Assembly: GCF_014692505.1 (NCBI RefSeq)
Contig: NZ_JACNYK010000004.1
Coordinates: forward strand, 1 to 64,000
DNA: 64,000 nt
Direction: 5' to 3'
Origin: Sphingobacterium arenae
GTDB lineage: Bacteria > Bacteroidota > Bacteroidia > Sphingobacteriales > Sphingobacteriaceae
Shown: piece by piece, positions 57,350 to 64,000 of the stretch
How positions within the stretch are numbered: position 1 is the stretch's first letter
Layout: each line of letters starts with the position of its first letter
Position numbers and translations under genes: made by a program
Notes under the pieces: generated by a model
Told to the model about the DNA's origin: nothing
The model's database searches: none
The model's input: the letters and a program-made list of their open reading frames with translations, nothing else

Positions 57350-58096
57350 ATGATTAAGCTAGAGCAAGTCAGCAAGATATTCTACAAGCAAAAAAGGGAG
57401 ATTCAGGCCCTCCAAAACATTACGCTCCACATTAATAAAGGGGATATCTTCGGTATTATCGGTTATTCCGGTTCCGGAAAGAGCACGCTTGTGCGTACTA
57501 TTAATCTATTGGAACGCCCCACCTCCGGGAACATATACCTTTCCGGTCAGAATATTGTATCGTTTTCAGATAGAGAGTTAATTCCACTTCGTCGGAAGAT
57601 AGGAATGATTTTCCAACACTTCAACCTACTTTCTTCCCGTACCGTTTTTAACAATATTGCTTTTCCATTGGAGTTAACAGGAATGGCTAAAGCAGAAATA
57701 AACAAGAAAGTAGACAACCTTCTTCGTATGGTAGATTTATCGGAAAAACGAGATGAATATCCGGCTGCGCTATCCGGCGGACAAAAACAGCGCGTAGCGA
57801 TTGCGAGAGCGTTAGCCTCGGATCCAGAAATTTTGCTCTGTGACGAAGCAACCAGTGCATTAGATCCGCAAACAACCCGGGCCATCCTCTCGCTTCTGAA
57901 GCGTATCAACCGAGAAATGGGGATCACTATTGTCTTGATTACCCACCAAATGGAAGTAATACGAGCGATATGTAACCAAGTGGCCGTTATGTCTCAAGGT
58001 CAAGTCGTTGAACAGAATGACGTAAATGAACTATTTAAATCACCAAAATCATATATCACGCGAGAATTACTGAATCCAGCGTGGATCATTGATTAA
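57350..58096 (+). CDS. metN: Methionine ABC transporter ATP-binding protein (short MetN)
   Basis: ATPase of the methionine uptake system, 248 residues. Walker A is GYSGSGKSTL, the Q loop lies in GMIFQHFNLLSSRTVFNN, the signature is LSGGQKQRVAIARAL and Walker B is ILLCDEATSALD. E. coli MetN has 343 residues with a C-terminal methionine-sensing NIL/ACT domain. This protein stops just after the ATPase core, so direct inhibition by intracellular methionine is not expected. The metI and metQ genes follow at 9 bp and about 33 bp. Confidence 0.92.
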   Translation: MIKLEQVSKIFYKQKREIQALQNITLHINKGDIFGIIGYSGSGKSTLVRTINLLERPTSGNIYLSGQNIVSFSDRELIPLRRKIGMIFQHFNLLSSRTVFNNIAFPLELTGMAKAEINKKVDNLLRMVDLSEKRDEYPAALSGGQKQRVAIARALASDPEILLCDEATSALDPQTTRAILSLLKRINREMGITIVLITHQMEVIRAICNQVAVMSQGQVVEQNDVNELFKSPKSYITRELLNPAWIID

Positions 58097-58105
58097 ACAA
58101 CAGTT

Positions 58106-58762
58106 ATGTCAGAAGCAACATTTTGGTTATTAGCCAAGGGTACTTGGGAAACGATCGCGATGACGTTTGCTGCAGGTTTTTTCAGCTTTATACTTGGGCT
58201 TCCTTTAGGCATATTATTATTCTTAACACGCGAACGGCAATTACTTGCAAACAGGCCGCTTAACAGTACGATTGCTTTTTTTGTAAACATTTTCCGTTCC
58301 ATCCCCTTCATCATACTCATCGTTTGGATGATTCCATTCACACGGACCTTAGTGGGTACATCAATCGGTATGAACGCCGCCATCGTACCGTTAAGTATCG
58401 GTGCCGCACCGTTTGTTGCGCGGTTGGTGGAAAACTGTTTACTAGAAATCCCATTCGGGATTATCGAAGCAGCACGCTCCATGGGTGCCACGACGACGCA
58501 AATTGTGCGCAAGGTACTTATTCCTGAAGCCCTTCCCGCTTTAATAAACAGTGCTTCTCTTACCCTTATCACCCTCGTGGGATATTCTGCCATGGGAGGT
58601 GCTGTCGGTGCAGGAGGCTTAGGACACATCGGGTATCAATATGGCTATGTAGGTTATGACGCGTTAATTATGAATGTGGTGCTGGTTTTATTGATTGCCA
58701 TTGTGTTTGGCATACAATTTATCGGCGATCGGTTATCAAAATATGTGGAGCATAGGAAGTAG
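58106..58762 (+). CDS. metI: Methionine ABC transporter permease
   Basis: Inner-membrane subunit of 218 residues with five predicted helices. It starts SEATFWLLAKGTWETIAMTFAAGFFSFILGLPLG, and the ATPase-coupling EAA loop is GIIEAARSMGATTTQIVRKVLIPEALPALI. SAMGGAVGAGGLGHIGYQYGYVGYD is a MetI signature. It works with MetN and the lipoprotein MetQ. Confidence 0.94.
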   Translation: MSEATFWLLAKGTWETIAMTFAAGFFSFILGLPLGILLFLTRERQLLANRPLNSTIAFFVNIFRSIPFIILIVWMIPFTRTLVGTSIGMNAAIVPLSIGAAPFVARLVENCLLEIPFGIIEAARSMGATTTQIVRKVLIPEALPALINSASLTLITLVGYSAMGGAVGAGGLGHIGYQYGYVGYDALIMNVVLVLLIAIVFGIQFIGDRLSKYVEHRK

Positions 58763-58795
58763 GCGTTATAAAATTAAATGATAAGTTATAAATAT

Positions 58796-59605
58796 ATGTG
58801 TAATACGATTAGATCTTTACTTAGTGCGGCCATCATCTTGACCGTATTATGGTCTTGTGGAGATACAAACCGCTCGTCCGATATCCTTCGGGTAGGTGTA
58901 CAAGCTGGTCCAGAATACCGTTTGGCCGAAGAGGCCAAAAGAGTTGCGAAAGAAACATACAATCTCGAAGTTGAACTGGTTTCATTCAACGATTATGTTA
59001 TGCCGAATGAAGCCCTACATCAGGGTGATATCGATGTAAATGTCTTTCAGACAGCCCCCTATTTAGAGGATCAAATGGAACGGCGTGGCTATAAACTTGC
59101 TATTGTCGGAAACACCTTTGTTTACCCTATGGCGGGTTACTCCAAGAAAATAAAAAACGTGCGTGAGCTCCGATCCGGTGATACGGTCGTTATTCCGAAT
59201 GACCCCACAAACTTGGGCAGGGCACTTTTGCTCATGCAAGAAGTCGGTCTTATTCGGCTTAAGGAAAATGTAGGATTACTCCCTCGTATACAAGACATTA
59301 ACCAGAATGACCTAAACCTTAAGATTTTGGAACTGGAAGCTCCACAACTGCCTCGCACGTTGGATGACGCGCAAGTTACTATCGCAATTATCAACAATAA
59401 TTTTGCCGCAAGCAATGGTCTTACGGCAAAAAATGACGGTGTTTTTGTAGAAAATGGGAAATCTCCCTACGTGAATATTATTGTAAGTCGAGAAGACAAC
59501 AAGGAAGACGAAAAAGTAGTACATTTTGCGAGAGCCTATCAATCGGAAGAAGTAGAAGCTGTCGCGAACAAAGAGTTCAAAGGCGGAGCCATAAAAGGTT
59601 GGTAG
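58796..59605 (+). CDS. metQ: Methionine-binding lipoprotein
   Basis: Substrate-binding protein of the methionine importer, about 269 residues from the ATG at 58796 (MCNTIRSLLSAAIILTVLWSC). The signal ends in a lipobox before the cysteine, so it is anchored in the membrane. A start 6 codons earlier at 58778 is also possible. The NlpA/MetQ pattern is clear: LRVGVQAGPEYRLAEEAKRVAKETYNLEVELVSFNDYVMPNEAL, DVNVFQTAPYLEDQ, VIPNDPTNLGRALLLMQEVGLIRL and VNIIVSREDNKED. It is the last gene of the metNIQ operon. Confidence 0.94.
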   Translation: MCNTIRSLLSAAIILTVLWSCGDTNRSSDILRVGVQAGPEYRLAEEAKRVAKETYNLEVELVSFNDYVMPNEALHQGDIDVNVFQTAPYLEDQMERRGYKLAIVGNTFVYPMAGYSKKIKNVRELRSGDTVVIPNDPTNLGRALLLMQEVGLIRLKENVGLLPRIQDINQNDLNLKILELEAPQLPRTLDDAQVTIAIINNNFAASNGLTAKNDGVFVENGKSPYVNIIVSREDNKEDEKVVHFARAYQSEEVEAVANKEFKGGAIKGW

Positions 59606-59945
59606 TTTCTTTTCTTTTTTTCTCTCAAAAAAAGAAACAAAAAAAGTCGCCACTTTAAAATTTTGATAGAATGGGGTACTACAAAAATGATATTTCTACA
59701 GTTATCAAAATTTTACATGTGGCATTAAGGGTTTAATGGAGGGATAATACAATTGCATAGCCCCTCTCTTAACATTAAAATGCCGCATCCGAATGTTTTA
59801 CATCTGTACAGACACATTCTTAGTATTATCCCAAATGTAAAATATTCGAAGCGGCGAGTTTTATGGACAAGTGTTCATTTTGGTGTCCATGAGCTCTCTT
59901 CGTTCGGTTTGGTTCTTTTTACGGAAAAAAGAACATAAAAAACTA
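59606..59945. other. Structured non-coding region with interleaved inverted repeats
   Basis: No gene is supported here. A 10-bp perfect repeat pair, GGGATAATAC (59741-59750) and GTATTATCCC (59823-59832), is interleaved with a 21-bp imperfect pair, GCCGCATCCGAATGTTTTAC (from 59782) and GTAAAATATTCGAAGCGGC (to 59855). Further hairpins are ATGGACA/TGTCCAT (59863-59890) and GTTCTTTTT/AAAAAGAAC (59912-59934). This may be a remnant repetitive element or a structured RNA. Confidence 0.55.
59611..59637 (+). terminator. Terminator of metNIQ
   Basis: TTTCTTTTTTT (59611-59621) pairs perfectly with AAAAAAAGAAA (59627-59637) around CTCTC directly after the metQ stop codon. The stem is almost pure A-T, so efficiency is uncertain. 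Confidence 0.5.
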
Positions 59946-60473
59946 TTAACGATTAGGAACCGTCCATAAGAATATAGTACTTCCATCTACCGTGATGGTT
60001 TTTTCCGGCTCCCAGTCTCCCATATCAAAAGCATGCGACACAATACGTGTTCCAGGTTTCAATTCTTTCAAAATTTTTGAACGTAATTTTAAATTGACTT
60101 CAGGAAGCAAATAAAGCGTCAATACATCTGCTTTGCTAAAGTCAAAATCAAACAAATTTCCCTGTACAAAAGTCACTTTGTCGGTTACACCAGCTTCTTT
60201 TGCATTTTCGTTTGCTTCCTTAATACGTTGTGGGTCGAGGTCGACACCGGTGGATGTCGCTCCGCGCTTAGCAGCAGAAATAGCAATACGCCCATCACCA
60301 CAACCTAAATCGTAATGAACATCCCCCGCTTTAATGTCGGCCAAATCCAACATAGCATCTACGACAGGTTGTTTTGTCGGCACATAAGGTACATCCAAAT
60401 TAGGTGTTTGTGCGAATACCTGAAAGCCTGTCAATAGACAAAAAATCAGTAAATAATTTTTCAATGCATTCAT
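59946..60473 (-). CDS. Class I SAM-dependent methyltransferase with signal peptide
   Basis: Protein of 175 residues with a clear signal peptide (MNALKNYLLIFCLLTGFQVFAQ) followed by a Rossmann methyltransferase core. Motif I is VHYDLGCGDGRIAISAAKRG, motif II has TGVDLDPQRIKEAN, and VTFVQGNLFDFDF and ADVLTLYLLPEVN follow. An exported SAM-dependent enzyme is odd because SAM is cytoplasmic. The hydrophobic start might be an anchor, or the protein may bind another ligand. It is transcribed alone, 36 bp after the end of the upstream APC permease gene. Confidence 0.85.
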   Translation of the reverse strand: MNALKNYLLIFCLLTGFQVFAQTPNLDVPYVPTKQPVVDAMLDLADIKAGDVHYDLGCGDGRIAISAAKRGATSTGVDLDPQRIKEANENAKEAGVTDKVTFVQGNLFDFDFSKADVLTLYLLPEVNLKLRSKILKELKPGTRIVSHAFDMGDWEPEKTITVDGSTIFLWTVPNR

Positions 60474-60509
60474 TTTGTTTAATTTAAGGGTTCAAAAAAC
60501 ATGTTTATT

Positions 60510-61910
60510 TTATCGTTTCAATTTTGGCATAAAGAAGAAAAAAACTGTACCGAGTAACAGCACACCTACACCAAGCCACGCCCCTCTTCCGGCAAACATC
60601 AAACTGGAATAAAGCAAGTACGAGGAAGTCAAGCAAAATATAATCGGCAGCACTGGATACAACGGTACTTTGAATGGACGGGGCGCATGGGGCTCTTTAT
60701 AACGTAAAATAAAAAGAGAAATCCCCGTACACAAAATAAAAAACCAAAAAATTGGCGCGGTAAAATCTACCATAGATTCAAACCCACTGCGGGCGAAGGA
60801 ACCAACAATGATTAGGATGATCGCAATCGCTCCTTGCACTAAAAGTGCATTAACAGGTGTAGATGTTTCCGATTTCCAGGTACGCATAAACGAAAAAACA
60901 GAAAAGTCTCGTCCTAACGCATGATTGGTACGCGCTCCCGTAAAAATAGTCGCATTGGTCGATGTCAATGCGGCCAGTATAACTAATAAGCCAATAAAGA
61001 ACACGCCGGTGTCTCCCATAATGACACGCATCGTTTCTACCCCCACTGCGTCTGAAGAAGCCAGTCCATCAATCCCCAAAACATTCAGATAGGCTAGATT
61101 TATCAAAAGATACAGGATCGTAATCAGGAGAATACTGATAATCATTACCATTGCCATCTTTTTACTACCACCGCGCATTTCCGAAGATATATACCCTGCC
61201 TCGTTCCAGCCGCCGAATGTTAATAATACCATCACCATGGCTCCACCTATTGCTGGCGTGATACCCGAACTCACGGTCGCGACGGCCGGTTGGTCGTGTC
61301 CGTCAGCATGAAAGAAAAGACCGGCAGCAATCAACGCAAGTAACCCAATGAACTGCAAACTAACCAACATTTTTTGAACACCAGTACCGACGTGAATTCC
61401 CACTACATTGATAAGCGTTAGCCCGATAACGACTATTGCAGCGTAAATGGAGGAAGAAAATGCACCTAAACTGTATAATTCACTCATGTAGTCGCCCACA
61501 ATAAATGCCAGTAGTGCGATAGAACCTGTTTGAATAACACTCATCCTTGCCCAGGCAAACAAGAAAGCAAAACGCTTGCCGAAAGCACGATGTAAAAAAT
61601 GATAGTCGCCACCGGTGTTAGGAAAGGCACTACTCAGCTCTGCGTAACACATGGCACCAATAAGAGAAATCACCCCTCCTAACACCCACACACCGAAAAA
61701 TAATTCTGGGCTGCCTGTCTGCTCAGCAACTATAGATGGAGTTCGAAAAATACCGGCTCCAACGACAATACCAACGATGACGACAACAGCGTCAATTATG
61801 CTTAAAACTTGTTTTGGTCGGTCTGATTTAGTGGTGTGAATGACAACACCATTACGACTGGTTTTTACGGATGTTTCGGTGCTGACTTTCAGGCTCTGCG
61901 TGTCTTTCAT
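60510..61910 (-). CDS. APC-family amino acid permease
   Basis: Cytoplasmic-membrane transporter of 466 residues with about 12 helices, of the LAT/SteT-like APC group. After a charged N-terminal tail, the first helix holds VVIVGIVVGAGIFRTPSIVAEQTGSPEL. GGWNEAGYISSEMRGGSKKMAMVMI is the helix 6-7 region. The C-terminus is KLKR. Substrates are probably amino acids, possibly Ser/Thr exchange as in SteT. It lies between the TonB-dependent receptor and the exported methyltransferase gene on the same strand. Confidence 0.92.
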   Translation of the reverse strand: MKDTQSLKVSTETSVKTSRNGVVIHTTKSDRPKQVLSIIDAVVVIVGIVVGAGIFRTPSIVAEQTGSPELFFGVWVLGGVISLIGAMCYAELSSAFPNTGGDYHFLHRAFGKRFAFLFAWARMSVIQTGSIALLAFIVGDYMSELYSLGAFSSSIYAAIVVIGLTLINVVGIHVGTGVQKMLVSLQFIGLLALIAAGLFFHADGHDQPAVATVSSGITPAIGGAMVMVLLTFGGWNEAGYISSEMRGGSKKMAMVMIISILLITILYLLINLAYLNVLGIDGLASSDAVGVETMRVIMGDTGVFFIGLLVILAALTSTNATIFTGARTNHALGRDFSVFSFMRTWKSETSTPVNALLVQGAIAIILIIVGSFARSGFESMVDFTAPIFWFFILCTGISLFILRYKEPHAPRPFKVPLYPVLPIIFCLTSSYLLYSSLMFAGRGAWLGVGVLLLGTVFFFFMPKLKR

Positions 61911-62027
61911 GCGCGCTTTCCTTTTATAGGATCGATGTATTTTTGCTCATATAATAATACAAACAACTATCGAATTTGTTTGTCATTCCCTTCATACAGA
62001 TGAAGATAGCCACAGTAACGACTGCAA

Positions 62028-64000
62028 CTACAATAAAAAACCTAAAGATAACATCACCGATCTCGGCATTCCAACAAAACCTCTTGTGTAATCAAAACCG
62101 CCTAGATAATAATACCTATCTAATATATTATTCACATTGAGGCTCAACCGTACCCCCTTTATATGGTAATAAAGCGCTGCATTCCACACTTCATAACCCG
62201 GCCATCTGTCCCATGCCATAGCCCCTTCTTCATCGATAGCCATAGGATTTTCCATACGTCTGCTGTTCATAAAATTCATACCAGCACCAAAACCTAGTCC
62301 CTTGAAAGTGGCCTCTGGGATTACATATTTCATCCACACACTCCCCATGTGCTTGGGTGCATTTGCCAAAGGCATTCCCACTTCGATCTCCATCGAGGAT
62401 CTTTTCACTTCCGTATGGTTAAAGCTGTAATTAGCCATCACTTGAAACTCTTTGGTTACCTGCCCCCTAAAATCCAATTCTACTCCTTGCGATATCACTT
62501 CACCCGACTGCCTATATACGGGAAACCCGCTATCACCCATTTCGCCAGTAGCAATCATCATGTTCTCTCTGCCGATATGAAACAGGGAAAGTTCTGTTTG
62601 CAGTTGGTTATTAAAGAAGCCTGTTTTTAAACCTGTTTCCACTTGAAAGCTACGTTCGGGGCGAAAGGGACTATCGGAACCATATTGCTCGTGGTTATGC
62701 ATAAAATCTGCTCCCACCGGAACATATCCCTGCGAATAGCTCGCAAAATAATTCATTTGATCGTTGATATGGTACGTCAATCCAAAACGTGGTAACCAGG
62801 CATGTTGGCTCGTTTTGTAAGACTCCGCGAGATCCGCGCTGCTTGAACGGTAATATTCATGGCGCAATCCCATCACTACATTCAAACGTTGGCCTATTGT
62901 TATTTGATCTTGTATATAGAACCCCATACTTCTATAAGGGTTCAAAAAAGGAAATTCAGCCTGTGCTAGCCAAATATAAGAACCTACATCGATCACATCC
63001 CGTACAGGATTTTCCAAATTGATCGTCAGGGGCACCTCTTCCCCATCCAGCATACGTCGTCTCGCTTCTCGCTGCACATTGTTTTTGTCCCCACCATACT
63101 GGGCATAATCTACCCCCAACACGAGACGATGTGTATGTCCCGGCCTGTTCAGATTATAGCTCAGGTAGCTCACCAGATTGTCGGTGTAATCTTTTACATT
63201 CTTCGACAGAAAACGCATGTTCATGATTGTGTTTGCCGGTGGATCGGCAAAAGTGTTTAATGTGCGGAACTCATTCAAGTCTTCACCATATATCGATTTC
63301 ATGTAATTCATATGAAAAGACAAGTTCTGTGTAATGTCCTGCGAAAACCGCGTCGCAAAAGTCAAGAACTTCGAACGGTAAAAATCCGTCGGCTGGTTCA
63401 CATTAAACGCTCTATCTAGCCCATAAAAATCTTTATTCCGAATACCTATGCCTCTATCTAAAGCACCATCGAAATCATCGTATGTCAGGTCGACATCAAT
63501 TTGCGTTCCTTCTGTGGGACGAAACGTAAACGAAGGTGCGACCAATATATTCCGCCTTTGATTGTTATCCCGAAATGTACGTGAAGTTTCATAGGCTACA
63601 TTAATACGGTACAGAAATCGCTTGTCTTTATCCAACGGGCCGCCCATATCCAGTGTGGACCGGAGCGTCTGAAAGCTTCCCACACTGAAATTAATACTTG
63701 TTTTTTGCTCTTCAAGTGGCTTTTTCGTCACGAGATTAATTGTACCTCCTGGCACAATATCACCAAAAAGTGAAGCGCCGGGTCCTTTCAGCACTTCGAT
63801 ACTTTCCAAATTTGCGGTGAGCGGCGCACGCCAAAAGCTTGTACCATAACCATAAGCCGAGCGCATCCCATTAACCAGACGGAGACCGCTGGCATAACCG
63901 CTATTGAAACCACGTATGGTTAAATCGTCATAAACAGAAGCTTGGCTGACACCCGCCAGATCCTGTACCATATCCGTAATCTGAAAAGCTTGCCGATCCT
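62028..64000 (-). CDS. TonB-dependent siderophore receptor (5' end beyond window)
   Basis: Outer-membrane receptor of which the C-terminal 657 residues are visible; the frame stays open to the window edge, so the ATG at 63971 is internal. The plug domain shows ITDMVQDLAGVSQASVYDDLTIRGFNSG and IEVLKGPGASLFGDIVPGGTINLVTKKP, as in FhuA/FpvA-type receptors. The barrel ends with YYLGGFDYTRGFVGMPRSVMLSLGFLL. It imports ferric siderophores with energy from TonB. The exact siderophore is unknown, and the signal peptide and TonB box are not seen. Confidence 0.92.
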   Translation of the reverse strand, partial: DRQAFQITDMVQDLAGVSQASVYDDLTIRGFNSGYASGLRLVNGMRSAYGYGTSFWRAPLTANLESIEVLKGPGASLFGDIVPGGTINLVTKKPLEEQKTSINFSVGSFQTLRSTLDMGGPLDKDKRFLYRINVAYETSRTFRDNNQRRNILVAPSFTFRPTEGTQIDVDLTYDDFDGALDRGIGIRNKDFYGLDRAFNVNQPTDFYRSKFLTFATRFSQDITQNLSFHMNYMKSIYGEDLNEFRTLNTFADPPANTIMNMRFLSKNVKDYTDNLVSYLSYNLNRPGHTHRLVLGVDYAQYGGDKNNVQREARRRMLDGEEVPLTINLENPVRDVIDVGSYIWLAQAEFPFLNPYRSMGFYIQDQITIGQRLNVVMGLRHEYYRSSSADLAESYKTSQHAWLPRFGLTYHINDQMNYFASYSQGYVPVGADFMHNHEQYGSDSPFRPERSFQVETGLKTGFFNNQLQTELSLFHIGRENMMIATGEMGDSGFPVYRQSGEVISQGVELDFRGQVTKEFQVMANYSFNHTEVKRSSMEIEVGMPLANAPKHMGSVWMKYVIPEATFKGLGFGAGMNFMNSRRMENPMAIDEEGAMAWDRWPGYEVWNAALYYHIKGVRLSLNVNNILDRYYYLGGFDYTRGFVGMPRSVMLSLGFLL

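Noticed and set aside
59753..59938. 61-codon frame after metQ
   Set aside because: It lies wholly in the inverted-repeat region; the composition reflects the repeats.

Overview
The window reads as chromosomal DNA of a member of the Bacteroidota, most probably Sphingobacteriaceae (Sphingobacterium/Pedobacter type). The grounds are repeated TAnnTTTG promoter -7 boxes, an ECF sigma/FecR pair, TonB-dependent and SusC-like outer-membrane proteins, a Bacteroidota-type ribosomal protein THX gene, HXXEH and HEXXH peptidases typical of the phylum, and few strong Shine-Dalgarno sequences. No plasmid, phage or CRISPR locus was seen. The left edge cuts an insertion sequence and the right edge cuts a TonB-dependent receptor.

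Layout. 0-5.4 kb: the end of an IS3-like element that appears to have removed the 3' end of a fecR gene, then the ECF sigma gene, dsbD, a cysteine synthase-type gene and a divergent Lrp regulator. 5.4-13.1 kb: M16 peptidase with a free-standing DsbD-alpha domain gene, a PiT phosphate transporter, an NAD-binding protein and a YgjP-like protein that has lost its zinc ligands. 13.2-18 kb: M13 peptidase, a PAS histidine kinase, a second ECF sigma factor and a DoxX protein. 18-24.3 kb: a TetR-TolC-MFP-RND efflux operon. 24.4-28.1 kb: a Nudix-type regulator divergent from pfkA, a BadF-like protein and gapA. 28.2-33 kb: mnmA, two tRNA-Phe genes, a SAM-I riboswitch with a Cys/Met-rich leader peptide ahead of metY, hom and tRNA-Pro. 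33-39.5 kb: exonuclease/CBS pair, a probable small RNA, YceI, ornithine aminotransferase and an oxidoreductase. 39.5-41.5 kb: a candidate invertible promoter between an HTH gene and a tyrosine recombinase. 41.5-49 kb: quinone oxidoreductase, outer-membrane protein, ferritin, hpf, xerC and fbaA. 49.3-54.8 kb: a five-gene operon (ArsC-like, M1 aminopeptidase, carboxypeptidase-regulatory-domain protein, APC permease, class A beta-lactamase-like). 54.8-64 kb: THX, guaB, an outer-membrane protein, the metNIQ importer, a structured intergenic region, an exported methyltransferase, a second APC permease and the partial siderophore receptor.

Themes. Sulfur metabolism recurs: cysteine synthase, metY, hom, metNIQ and a SAM riboswitch. 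Glycolysis appears at two loci, pfkA/gapA and fbaA, and both carry the same 15-bp palindromic motif upstream. The motif appears a third time in the promoter of a short untranslated transcript. The strongest candidates for undescribed biology are (1) the 145-bp promoter segment bounded by perfect 18-bp inverted repeats beside a tyrosine recombinase, (2) the SAM riboswitch coupled to a 29-codon leader peptide whose Cys/Met-rich end lies in a hairpin, and (3) the shared GTGT-N7-ACAC motif next to a Nudix regulator with a degenerate Nudix box.
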